Assembly: GCA_963575745.1 (NCBI GenBank)
Contig: CAUYUJ010001388.1
Span: 33,501-97,500, forward strand
From: Prorocentrum cordatum
Taxonomy: Eukaryota > Sar > Dinophyceae > Prorocentrales > Prorocentraceae
Direction of reading: 5' to 3'
DNA length: 64,000 nucleotides
The notes beneath the pieces were generated by a model, which searched no databases, was not told the origin of the DNA, and saw nothing but the letters and a program-made list of their open reading frames with translations. The translations under genes and the position numbers were made by a program. This document shows, in pieces, positions 54,324-62,817 of this stretch; the first letter of the stretch is position 1; each line of letters begins with the position of its first letter.

Positions 54324-57300
54324 TCATTGCCGTCTGGCCCTGCTACGGCCAGCAGTGGATGGGCGGCTGGTGGGCTCCGCGCCTTCGTCCGCCATACTCT
54401 CCAGCTGCGGCAGCACGACCTCGTCGTTCTTGGCTGCCCCGAGCTCGCGCACCATGTCCCGCGCCAGCGGGGCCAGCACAGCGTCGGAGCGGTAGATGGC
54501 CTCTGAGATCTGCTGGGCGGGCCTGCGCCAGAAGGCCCTCCCCCGCTCAAGCTGTGCGGGGGTGAGCCGGCTCCGCTGCTCGATCAGCACGTGCACTTTC
54601 GTGTAGCGCTGAAGGGCCGACGTGGTCTGCCAGCGGCCCTTCCGGCGCGCCGCCTCCAGCGAGCCGCCAGCGGCGATGTAGGCCGCTGCCCCCGCGTGCC
54701 TCAGCGAGTGCGGGGGGCCGAAGTCCGCCAGGCCCGCCCTGTCGAAGGCCTGCCTCCACGCCTTCCTGTACTTGTCCTGCGAGATCGGGAAGAGGAGGTC
54801 CCGTGGTGCTGCGCCCTTGCCAATCGCCCGTAGGATGGCCTTCGTCACCTGCCACGAGACCACGACGCCCTGGTTCGCTCCCGTCTTCACCTTCTCGCCC
54901 CGCTCTCTGCGGCCCAAGGTGAGCCCGACCTCCCCGTCGGGGCCCACCGCCACGTCCGTCTTCCTGAGGAGGCCCCAGTCCTGCTCCCTCAGCCAGCCGT
55001 CCAGCTGCAGCAGCACCGCGGCCCCCTCGTACAGCTGGCCGTGCTCAAAGAGGTCGTAGAGCACGCACCCCACCGCCTCGAACGGCACCGGCGCCCCCTC
55101 CTTCTGGAAGCCCATCCTAGACCAGGACTTCAGCGCCCTGGCCGCGACGGGGAGCCGATTGCGGTGGTCCTCGAAGATGTGCATGAAACCATTGAACAAC
55201 GCTGACGCCCTGCCGAAGGGCAACTGCATCACGTAGCACATGTCCGATATGTACCCGCCAAGCGCCGCATCCCTTTCCTCGTAAGTGGAGAAGGGGAGCC
55301 CGTGCCGCTTCACGTCCAGGAGGAAGGTCCTCACTTCCTTCTCGTAGATCTGATTCGTGGCGTCGTCCACTGCGTGCACCACGAGCCTCACATTGTGGCG
55401 CAGCTTGTCACTCGGGGCCTGCCCCCAGGCCCGAGCGCCCCTCTTGGCCAGAGGGGGGGGCTTTGCAGAGGTCGTAGCGGGGCCGTCCACCCCACGCCGC
55501 GGCATCGCTTCGCACAGCGTCAGCCCGCTCATGGCCATCACAAATGCGAAGCTCCAGGCGGTCCTTGTCGGGCCCGATCTTGCAGCCGCTGAAGTAGCTC
55601 CTTCGGCACCCCACGGCCCGCGTGGCCCGCCACGGTGTCCTCCGCCGCGCCTATGCCTTGACCTCTCGAGGGGCCGTCTGCCAGGTTGAGCTCGCTCGGC
55701 ACCCACCTGAAGTACCCGCGGATCCTGCAAACCATCTGGATGATGCCGCCGATCCTCGCCAGGTGCAAGAGGTCCTAGGCAGACGAGCGCCCCTTCTTGA
55801 GAACGCCCAGGCTCACCAACGAGTCGGTGAAGAACAGCACGCGGTGATTCCAGCTCTGGGACGTGCGACTGAGGTGTCGGAGCACCGCCACCACCGCACG
55901 CAGCTCCAAGACATTGTTGTGCTCTGCGTGAGACCAACGTCCCTGAAACAGCACGTGCCACTTCTTCTCCAGCCAATGGCCCAGCAGAGGCAGGGCCGGC
56001 CCAGTCGCTCGCACGACGCGCCCGCGATCGCCCTGCAGGCGAAGCCGGGCCCCCGCTGGTATCGAGTCCCAGTGCGGCTCGAGCTCCTGCAGAGTGGACG
56101 CGTATGCCCTGCACAACTCCAGCGGGTAAGCACATGCCACCTGAGTCCACCGTAGTCCACCTGGTGATCGTCCTCGTAGTTCGCGGTGAGCACGGCCAGT
56201 CCGACTGCATCGGCTCGCGGGGCACAAGCACACCCGCTGTAGCGTCGCCATCTTCTTCACGTTGGTGATGAACGTAGTTGGCTTCCTCCATTCTTCGCCA
56301 TACATGCAGTAATCCACCTCCACACGGAACACCCCCTCGAGATCCAAGAGCGCGGTCATTGGCGCGAACGCCCATATCATGCTGGTCCTGGGGTTCTCGA
56401 GGGTGAATCCAATGCCAAGGCGTAGGCAGATCTTGACCACCTCTACTGCTATCAAAGCCAAAGCGTTCCCTTCGTCTATCTTGGCCTGGTCCGTCTCCGT
56501 GCAGTCCGGCAGCCCCCACGGGTGATCGCTCGACCTCAGCGGCGGCTGCCTTGCTCTCGAAAACGTCGCGCACGGGGGGGCAACATGCACCCACCAGAAC
56601 CAGCCAGTCCTCACTCTCCGTAACAACAGCTCCAAGTTCTCTGTAACCAGTACGTCGAACTCCACGCCCCGCTGGACGTCCCAGGCCTCGCCCCACGAGT
56701 CGGCCATCTCCCTGATAGACTCCAGCAAACGAGAGCTCCCAGCGAAGAGCTCCAACACCCCAGGTCGCCCCGTAGTGGGAGCGGCCGGGAGGTCCTCCTC
56801 CTCGCCGATCGCCTCCTGCGCTCGCTCGATCTCGGTGTAGCTCTGCTCGGTCAGGGGTCCCCAAGCTCCCCCATCTCCACGGGCAGCTTCTCGTCGGACG
56901 TCCTCCTCCGTGCAGTCGCAGGCCAGGGCGCCGAAGCCTTCGTTGGACGCATCCGTCATGTATGCTCTCGGCCACCAGCCCATCTCCAGGTTCGACTCCA
57001 TGTAGACCGAGAGGGGCGCGACGGCCCTCAACTCGCTCCTGACCTCCTCGGGCAAGCGGTGCGGCACAACACTCTCCTCCTCGTCGAACTCCCTCAGCCA
57101 CCTGTAGGTCGCGTCCAGGATCGCAAACGAGGGGCGGAAGACCATCATGGTCCAGGTCCAGTGCCCGACCAGAGAAGCCACCGCCGAAGGTCTGAGAGCC
57201 ACTTCCAACACCGCCGCCTCGGTAGCCAGCACGACCTGCTCCATCTTCTTCGGCTGGATCCTCAGCGTGTAGGGCCTCGTGGCGGCGATGCACAGGCCCA

Positions 57301-58940
57301 GGCCGTTCTCCATCCCTTCGCCCCAGGCCTCCTTGTGCACTGCGAGCCCCTTGCCGTTCAGAAGCTCCTTGATCATCTCCTTGTCCTCCAGGATCTTCAG
57401 CTCGCCGTCCTCGCCCTCGAGGGTGAAGCCGATGTAGTCGTCGATGTACAACATCAGCAGGAACCTGATCGCCTCCTCCTCCGATAGGCCAAACGACGGG
57501 GTGGGCTTGCCGTAAGTCAAGCTGGGGGCCTTCAGGGACTCGAAGCTTGCCTCCAGGCAGCTGTGGGCCAAGAACACCGCCCACGCTGAGCCCATGACCA
57601 AACTCGAAGCCCCAATACCAACGTCCTCCTCGCGCGGCTTCGGCAAAGCCACACCCTGCTCCATCCCGTACTGGTACAGCTCCTGCGGCGAGACATCCTC
57701 CACCACAAAATACTCCGCCAAAAACGAACCCCAGTGCAACCGATAGAACCAGTCCGGTACGTCGCCCTGGAAGGAGAAGAGCCGCCGTCCACGCAGCACC
57801 GCCTCGTCCAGCTCTAGGAGCGCGAGGCCCGCGGGGCTGCCCAAAGGCACCCACGGGGGATCCACGAAGAGCAGGTTGACTCTTCGGCAGTCCCAGATCA
57901 GCCGCGACTTCACAATGCCACCAGTCTTGGGGTCGAAGTCCTTCGCCACCGTGAACAGCCCGACATGTTCGCGTACCTTCGTCACATATGTTATCATTCC
58001 AGCCTGCGCCATCCGCAGGGCAAGTGCCAAGCGCTCCTTCTTGCTCCGCCACGCCGGGTCCGAGTAGCTCTTTGTCGCCTCGTACTTCTCCCAGTCGACT
58101 TCCCCCGAGCCCTTGATCATCAGCTGGCCGGCCTCTGTGAGGTACCGCCCAGCGAGACTCGAGATCGCCGCCACCTCCAAACTCTGGGTCCCCGGCGCTG
58201 GGAGAGACACCTGCTCCGCCCTCAGAGGGCACAGGTCGCCCTTCCTCAACTGCGGTGAAGCCTTCGATGCCGTAGACGTCGTAGGCCTCGCTCCCTTCGC
58301 AAAATACTCCGTCGGGCTTCCTCCTGCCAAGCGGCTCAATGCCGCCCTGCCGTCGTTGATGGTCCCCCACTTCGCCCTCGCGGCGTGAAGGTCCCAGGCT
58401 TCCGTCACCAGTCTTTTCTGTAGCGGCGTACTCGCACTCCAGTCCGTCTGGCACGTCTGCTTGTCCGTCAGGGTCGATGGATGTATCCAACCATTCGAAC
58501 AGCCCGTCGCCATACTCCTGATCGCCGCTATCGTCCTCGAAGTCCGCTGCCAGGTTGTCCTCAGCTCCTTCTCGGACAGGCTCGAACTCGACCTCCTCGA
58601 CTGTAGTGGGAATGGGAGCCCAGGCAGACTCCTCAAGGGATCCCTCTCTCTCAAATCCTTCTCCCCAGTAGGCATCTGGGACCACCGAGCGACCTGCGCT
58701 CCGACGTACGGGAAAACCTGCTCGCCACAGAACGGCGCGAGGCCCCAAGTACAAGAAAGGCCTCGACGCTCCGACGCCGCCGTGGAAGACCCCACAGCCG
58801 ATCGTCAGGAAGCTCACCAGCCCGATGTAGCACCACCACCCGAAAGACGTGTCCAGCAAGAAGCTCGGCACGAAAGCGGCTCGCCGCCGCGGCCGTGGTA
58901 GAGGGGATTGACCCCTCAGGCCTTGGCCAGAGCACACCAC
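54324..58940 (-). CDS. ORF2: acidic N-terminus and tyrosine recombinase frame
   Basis: This minus-strand frame is open for 1538 codons and follows ORF1 in the same frame after one TAG. Its native parts are the ends. The N-terminal ~180 residues include a hydrophobic segment (GWWCYIGLVSFLTIGCGVF) and an acidic stretch (ADFEDDSGDQEYGDGLFEWL). The frame then leaves at an AAAA near 58400-58415. From about 55570 to 54324 it encodes the tyrosine recombinase: FLLDVKRHGLPFSTYEERDA, QLDGWLREQDWGLLRKTDV (first Arg block), GANQGVVVSWQVTKAILRA, PPHSLRHAGAAAYIAAGG (H-x-x-R) and RRKGRWQTTSALQRYTKVHV (nucleophile Tyr). The recombinase would integrate circular or linear DNA copies. Catalytic residues appear intact. 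The middle part of this frame is a shadow of the RT frame. Confidence 0.75.
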   Translation of the reverse strand: MVCSGQGLRGQSPLPRPRRRAAFVPSFLLDTSFGWWCYIGLVSFLTIGCGVFHGGVGASRPFLYLGPRAVLWRAGFPVRRSAGRSVVPDAYWGEGFEREGSLEESAWAPIPTTVEEVEFEPVREGAEDNLAADFEDDSGDQEYGDGLFEWLDTSIDPDGQADVPDGLECEYAATEKTGDGSLGPSRREGEVGDHQRRQGGIEPLGRRKPDGVFCEGSEAYDVYGIEGFTAVEEGRPVPSEGGAGVSPSAGDPEFGGGGDLESRWAVPHRGRPADDQGLGGSRLGEVRGDKELLGPGVAEQEGALGTCPADGAGWNDNICDEGTRTCRAVHGGEGLRPQDWWHCEVAADLGLPKSQPALRGSPVGAFGQPRGPRAPRAGRGGAAWTAALLLPGRRTGLVLSVALGFVFGGVFCGGGCLAAGAVPVRDGAGCGFAEAARGGRWYWGFEFGHGLSVGGVLGPQLPGGKLRVPEGPQLDLRQAHPVVWPIGGGGDQVPADVVHRRLHRLHPRGRGRRAEDPGGQGDDQGASERQGARSAQGGLGRRDGERPGPVHRRHEALHAEDPAEEDGAGRAGYRGGGVGSGSQTFGGGFSGRALDLDHDGLPPLVCDPGRDLQVAEGVRRGGECCAAPLARGGQERVEGRRAPLGLHGVEPGDGLVAESIHDGCVQRRLRRPGLRLHGGGRPTRSCPWRWGSLGTPDRAELHRDRASAGGDRRGGGPPGRSHYGATWGVGALRWELSFAGVYQGDGRLVGRGLGRPAGRGVRRTGYRELGAVVTESEDWLVLVGACCPPVRDVFESKAAAAEVERSPVGAAGLHGDGPGQDRRRERFGFDSSRGGQDLPTPWHWIHPREPQDQHDMGVRANDRALGSRGGVPCGGGLLHVWRRMEEANYVHHQREEDGDATAGVLVPREPMQSDWPCSPRTTRTITRWTTVDSGGMCLPAGVVQGIRVHSAGARAALGLDTSGGPASPAGRSRARRASDWAGPASAGPLAGEEVARAVSGTLVSRRAQQCLGAACGGGGAPTPQSHVPELESPRAVLHRLVGEPGRSQEGALVCLGPLAPGEDRRHHPDGLQDPRVLQVGAERAQPGRRPLERSRHRRGGGHRGGPRGPWGAEGATSAAARSGPTRTAWSFAFVMAMSGLTLCEAMPRRGVDGPATTSAKPPPLAKRGARAWGQAPSDKLRHNVRLVVHAVDDATNQIYEKEVRTFLLDVKRHGLPFSTYEERDAALGGYISDMCYVMQLPFGRASALFNGFMHIFEDHRNRLPVAARALKSWSRMGFQKEGAPVPFEAVGCVLYDLFEHGQLYEGAAVLLQLDGWLREQDWGLLRKTDVAVGPDGEVGLTLGRRERGEKVKTGANQGVVVSWQVTKAILRAIGKGAAPRDLLFPISQDKYRKAWRQAFDRAGLADFGPPHSLRHAGAAAYIAAGGSLEAARRKGRWQTTSALQRYTKVHVLIEQRSRLTPAQLERGRAFWRRPAQQISEAIYRSDAVLAPLARDMVRELGAAKNDEVVLPQLESMADEGAEPTSRPSTAGRSRARRQ
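55538..58795 (-). CDS. ORF2: reverse transcriptase / RNase H with nested C5-methyltransferase-like domain
   Basis: Native from about 58400. Order: conserved segment (EVAAISSLAGRYLTEAGQLM); RT with VKSRLIWDCRRVN (fingers), FSFQGDVPDWFYRLHW (motif A), GIGASSLVMGSAWAVFLAH (motif B) and FLLMLYIDDYIGFTLEG (motif C, Y-I-D-D); RNase H first block RAYMTDASNEGFGALAC; methyltransferase-like PGVLELFAGSSRLLESI (motif I), HVAPPCATFSRARQPPLR (motif IV, P-P-C), FTLENPRTSMIW (motif VI, E-N-P) and YGEEWRKPTTFITNV; then RNase H again: GRWSHAEHNNVLELRAVVAV (Glu), RVLFFTDSLVSLGVLKKGRS (Asp), an in-frame TAG at 55777-55775, and RWVPSELNLADGPSRG (last Asp). Past ~55570 the native frame returns to the recombinase frame. 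The start is unknown and the first ~130 residues of the open frame are probably not native. Confidence 0.82.
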
Positions 58941-58958
58941 GATAGCTCCGGCCGCAAC

Positions 58959-60662
58959 CTATTCGTCCTCGCCGGCAGGCTGCCCCGAGCGCACCTCACC
59001 CAGGTGCTTGCTGAGGATCGCCCGCCGCCTGAGCTTCTCCAGGACCTCGTCATCGGCCCCCCTGTTCTCGCTGTTGGGGCCCCCGTCGAGGCGCAGGTAC
59101 TCCTCCGCCAGACTCCAGTCGACCTTGGAGCGCCACTTGCCGCCGTGCTGTGCCTTGGGCCTCAGCCAGTCGCTCTTGCACTGCACCCGCTCGTAGGCCT
59201 TCCAGATCGAGTACAGGCGCAGGCAGGTCACCTCCGCGGCCTGCGAGTTGATCAGCTCGTCGTACTGCCCCTGGCTCATCATCCTGTCAAGGACCAGGGC
59301 CAGCATGTTCAGCTCCTGCGCGATGCCCGCGCCCTGCAGCTCCTTGGAGCGGAGCCACTCCTGCGTCTCCACGCGTGCGCTCCGTCCGCCCTTGTAGAGC
59401 CTCGCCAGCACTGTCGGCGCCACGCGGGCCCTGATCCCCCCCACGGGGGAGCCCGCCACGCGGCGATACTTCTCCAAAGTCGCCAGCAAGCTCTCCTTTG
59501 GGTTCTTCGACTCCTCCTTCAGCTGCACGATCTGGTCCTTCAGGGGGTCCTCGAGCTCGCCCAGGTCTCCAACCTTCTCCCAGGACGCTGCACTCGAGCT
59601 CGGCGTGGGCGACCCTGCCTGCGCTCGGGTGCTCAAGCCCGAGTCCCGCTGCACCAGCTCCTCGTGCTCCGTCAGCTTCTTGATGAACGCATCCACCTCG
59701 GCCGAGCTGGGGTCGTCTCCTCTGGTCGGCGGCGGCCCCGCGGGGGGCGGGGGAGGCGGGCCTGGCTCCGACGCCAGAGCCCCACTGCCGCAGGCAGGTC
59801 CTGCTCCCGCTCCGCCCCCGACATCCAGCCTCGACTTCAGCATGCCCACAGCGTCGGCCAGGTCAGACTGACCGCGAGCCAACTCCGCGAACAGGGTCTT
59901 GGTGTCCCGCTCGTCGCCACTCACGTCACTCACGTCATCACCAGCGTGCACCGACCCGCCGTCCGAGTCCGAGCCCGAGTCGCTGTCCGAGTCGACCTCC
60001 TTTCGGCACGAGCATCCGCATGTCCAGATCCCGTAGATCACGATGAGAACGCAGCCCAGGTATGCCGCGCACAGCTCGAGGTCGCCCGATTCGTACAGCT
60101 CCCCCAGGAACTCGCGGAAATTGTCCAGGTCCTCGATCGCCTGCATCCCCGCCGAGACGGTGTGGTACCCTGCGGCGAAGAAGGACCCGAGATGCAGCCA
60201 ACGCCACAACCTCCAGCCCACAAAGAACACCGCTGCAGCACCACCCCACGTCTTGTGGGCCCACGCCGTCACCACGGTGGTCACGAGGCCCTTGCCGAAC
60301 CAGGACGCCACCTTGGCCTTCGAGCTCGCCTTCTTGCCCTTCGTCAGGTTGGCCTTGGCACTCTCAGCACCAGCCTGTCCCAGCTCATGTCGCACAATGA
60401 GCCGCTCCGCGGCGATGATCGCCTGCTCTCTCTCCTTCTCATTCAGCCCTGGGTGCTCGGTCCAGGTCACTCCCTTCTTCGGGCGCGGCAGCATCCTCGC
60501 CTTGTCCCGCAGGTTGATGATCTGCACCCGCTTCGCGGGGTCGATCGCGGTCCAAACCAACGAGGTCCCTGGACCGACCCGACTGACCAGCAGCATCACC
60601 ACCCCCGTGTTCCTTCCCTGCGTCTGGACGTAGACGCGGTTCCACCTGCTCCACGGCGCCAT
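58959..60662 (-). CDS. ORF1: gag-position protein with two hydrophobic segments
   Basis: 567 codons from ATG at 60662, a Met conserved in element 2; the frame is open upstream to a TAG inside A1 but has no ATG. Blocks: basic N-terminus (APWSRWNRVYVQTQGRNTGV), helical KEREQAIIAAERLIVRHEL, hydrophobic segment 1 (AAAVFFVGWRLWRWLHLGSF), LDNFREFLGELYESGDLELC, hydrophobic segment 2 (LGCVLIVIYGIWTCGCSC), Ser/Asp-rich spacer (VDSDSDSGSDSDGG), Pro-rich and coiled regions, and a conserved C-terminal block (DELINSQAAEVTCLRLYSIW...SDWLRPK). Its position is that of gag, but no zinc knuckle is visible. The membrane-like segments suggest association with a membrane, which is inference. It ends in TAG at 58961-58959, with ORF2 continuing in the same frame. 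Confidence 0.75.
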   Translation of the reverse strand: MAPWSRWNRVYVQTQGRNTGVVMLLVSRVGPGTSLVWTAIDPAKRVQIINLRDKARMLPRPKKGVTWTEHPGLNEKEREQAIIAAERLIVRHELGQAGAESAKANLTKGKKASSKAKVASWFGKGLVTTVVTAWAHKTWGGAAAVFFVGWRLWRWLHLGSFFAAGYHTVSAGMQAIEDLDNFREFLGELYESGDLELCAAYLGCVLIVIYGIWTCGCSCRKEVDSDSDSGSDSDGGSVHAGDDVSDVSGDERDTKTLFAELARGQSDLADAVGMLKSRLDVGGGAGAGPACGSGALASEPGPPPPPPAGPPPTRGDDPSSAEVDAFIKKLTEHEELVQRDSGLSTRAQAGSPTPSSSAASWEKVGDLGELEDPLKDQIVQLKEESKNPKESLLATLEKYRRVAGSPVGGIRARVAPTVLARLYKGGRSARVETQEWLRSKELQGAGIAQELNMLALVLDRMMSQGQYDELINSQAAEVTCLRLYSIWKAYERVQCKSDWLRPKAQHGGKWRSKVDWSLAEEYLRLDGGPNSENRGADDEVLEKLRRRAILSKHLGEVRSGQPAGEDE

Positions 60663-60935
60663 GAAACCCGCTGGTGACCCCCGCCACTCGGCGCCTCCTC
60701 CGAGGTCGAGGGGCTCGATGAGGATCTCGTCGGTCCCCTGCTGGCGCCCGCCGAAGACCTCCAGCAGCCCGTCCAGCTCGCAGGGGGCGAGCGCGGTCAC
60801 CAGCAGCCAGCCGGGGCGCCCGATGGCCGGCGTCGTGGCGGCGCCCGAGCCTGGCGGGCTCGGGGCGAGCTGGGGCTGGAAGCTACCCCTCTCTGAAGGC
60901 TCGAGCGCGGGCCTCGCCCGCGAAACCCGCGCCTC

Positions 60936-61069
60936 GAGCCGAAACTTTGCGCCAGGAGAGGAGGGGCCAGCACGAGAGAGACTGCGCTACTCCTCCTCCT
61001 AATTTGCAGTTGAGGCGGCTATCTGAACGTTTACAGGGGGTGTGTAAAAGTGTGTTTAAAAACGCGTAT
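60936..61069 (-). repeat. Split direct repeat A1 (134 bp)
   Basis: 5' terminal repeat of the element, matching 53571-53704 with two or three substitutions. It ends CGCGTAT at 61069, next to flanking CTCCGCCTCC. Confidence 0.95.
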
Positions 61070-61298
61070 CTCCGCCTCCGCCCCCCCGTTCGATCCTCGT
61101 TTTCCTTTCCGCCAAGCGCCGCAAGGCGTCGCGCGGCCCTGCAGGCCGCCCGGCAGCCGCCCGCGCAGCTCGCCCGGGGCTGGCGGAGGAGCAGGGAAGG
61201 CTAGGGGTGCTAGGAGGAGCGAGGAGGGAGGGGAGCGAGGAGGAGCGAGGAGGGCTATCGAGACTACGCAGGAGAAGAGGACGAGCCACACTATCGAA

Positions 61299-61386
61299 AT
61301 GAAGAGGAGGAGGAGGAGGAGGAGGAGGAGGAGGAGGAGGAGGAGGAGGAGGAGGAGGAGGAGGAGGAGGAGGAGGAGGAGGAGGA

Positions 61387-61417
<31 letters not shown>

Positions 61418-61470
61418 GAGAAGGAGCCCGAGGAGGAGGAGGAGGAGGAGGAGGAGGAGGAGTAGGAGGA
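61299..61470. repeat. GGA/GAG tract
   Basis: About 170 bp of GGA triplets with G runs. Poly-Arg, poly-Pro and poly-Leu ORFs over it are artefacts. Confidence 0.95.
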
Positions 61471-61474
61471 GGGG

Positions 61475-62560
61475 GGGGATATGAAAAAAATAGGGGGGAG
61501 GGGAGTGCGAGAAGCAGTGGAAGACGGAGCCCCAAGTAAACGTTCCTCCCCCCAATCCCTCGGCCTCCTTTTCCTCGTCCGCCTCGCATCCTTCGTCCCC
61601 CTACGTCCTCCTGCACCCCTCCCCCCATCAACACAATGCACAAACCTCGACTCTCCCCATCTCTTCCCCTTGCTCGACCTCGTCTCTTTCAAAGGGGCTC
61701 TGCATCCGTGTTTCCTTGCCCCCAGCCCCCATGCCCCGGGGCCCTCAGGGTCCTCAGACCCCTCTCGCCCCGCCCAATCGCCCCCGACTCCGCCCCCCTC
61801 GGCTCCTCGCGGTCCTAGGCCCTAGGCCGCCGCAGCGCGCGGCGCCCAGGTCACCCGCGTTGGTTCCTCGACATCCTCGCGCGAGAAGGCGCGCCCCTGC
61901 CCCTCGAGGCCGCCCCCCGCTTCTGCAGCAGCTTGGGTCATGAGCTGCGAGGGTGGGCGGGATTGAGGGCGCGCATCGGCCCCGTCGCACCGATCGCGCA
62001 CGTTCCCGATTCAGACGATGAGGGCCATCAGCAGCAGCATCAGCATCAGCAGCAGCAACAACATCATAAAATTGCGCCCCATCAGCAAGACGCAGACCGC
62101 GCTCGAATACAACAACTGGAAACAACAGTGGCGGAACAAAAGCTGCCCAGCCACAGCGCCGGGGCTGCTGCGCCCTCGACCCAGCGGGGGCGGCCCAGCG
62201 CGCGAGTTGGACCCCGTCGGCCCGTCGGCGGGGCCGCCGCTGCGACGGGCGCCGCTCCCGGGGGTCACGGGCGCAGCAGCCCCGACGTGGGGCTGACCAG
62301 CGGGGCGGATGGATCACGCTTCGGCGCAGTAGGAAAAGCAGCAGGACAAGCAGAAGAAGTGCGATGAGGGGCGCCAAGGAACTGAAGAGTTTCAGTGAGG
62401 GGGCGGACGAGGGCGGGCGGGTGGAACGGGCGCAGGATGGGCGAGTGGCGAGGAGGGGGGGGGGGGGGGAAAGGGCAGCAAGACGGCAGCATCAGAGCGG
62501 CAAGAGCGTTCGCCTTCCCCTCTCAGCCGTCCTCCTCAGTCCTCCTCCTTCTCCTTCCTC
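61475..62560. other. No supported gene
   Basis: Pyrimidine-rich then GC-rich DNA. A short CAGCAGCATCAGCATCAGCAG tract lies at 62030-62065. Open frames lack recognisable motifs. Confidence 0.4.
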
Positions 62561-62577
62561 ATCGGTGCCCCTCTGAT

Positions 62578-62745
62578 CTCCTCCTCCTCCTCCTCCGCCT
62601 CCTCCTCCCCCCCCTCCTCCTCCTCCTCCCCCTCTCCTCCCTGGGGCTCCTCCCCCTCCTCCTCCTCCTCCTCCTCCTCCCCCTCCTCCTCGACTCCTCC
62701 TCCTCCCCCTCCCCTTCCTCCTCCCCGCCCTCCTCCTCGCCATCC
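62578..62745. repeat. TCC/CTC tract
   Basis: Pyrimidine triplet repeat with short CTGGGG and GACTCC interruptions. Confidence 0.9.
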
Positions 62746-62817
62746 TCCTGCAAGGGCCCGTGGGCGCGGGGGAAATGCAGTGGCCAAGTGTGAAGCTGCC
62801 GCGGCCGCGAAGGGCCG

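Larger units (their letters stand above)
53209..61069 (-). mobile_element. Full-length YR retrotransposon with split direct repeats (Ngaro/PAT-type layout)
   Basis: A 7.86-kb element. Read 5' to 3' on the minus strand: A1 (61069-60936), ORF1, ORF2 (RT, RNase H, C5-methyltransferase-like, YR), B1 (54032-53705), A2 (53704-53571), 34-bp spacer, B2 (53536-53209). Both repeat pairs are nearly identical, suggesting a recent insertion. No target-site duplication flanks it, as expected for tyrosine-recombinase integration. Coding breaks: two frame changes in ORF2, and two in-frame TAG codons, one at the ORF1/ORF2 boundary and one in RNase H. Confidence 0.88.

Noticed and set aside
58908-60677. 589-codon plus-strand ORF
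   Set aside because: Antisense shadow of ORF1; composition rich in Arg/Leu/His/Pro with no motif, while the minus strand shows homology to element 2.
53209-61069. Classification as an LTR retrotransposon
   Set aside because: Repeats are split (A and B) rather than two equal LTRs, there is no protease or DDE integrase, and a tyrosine recombinase is present.
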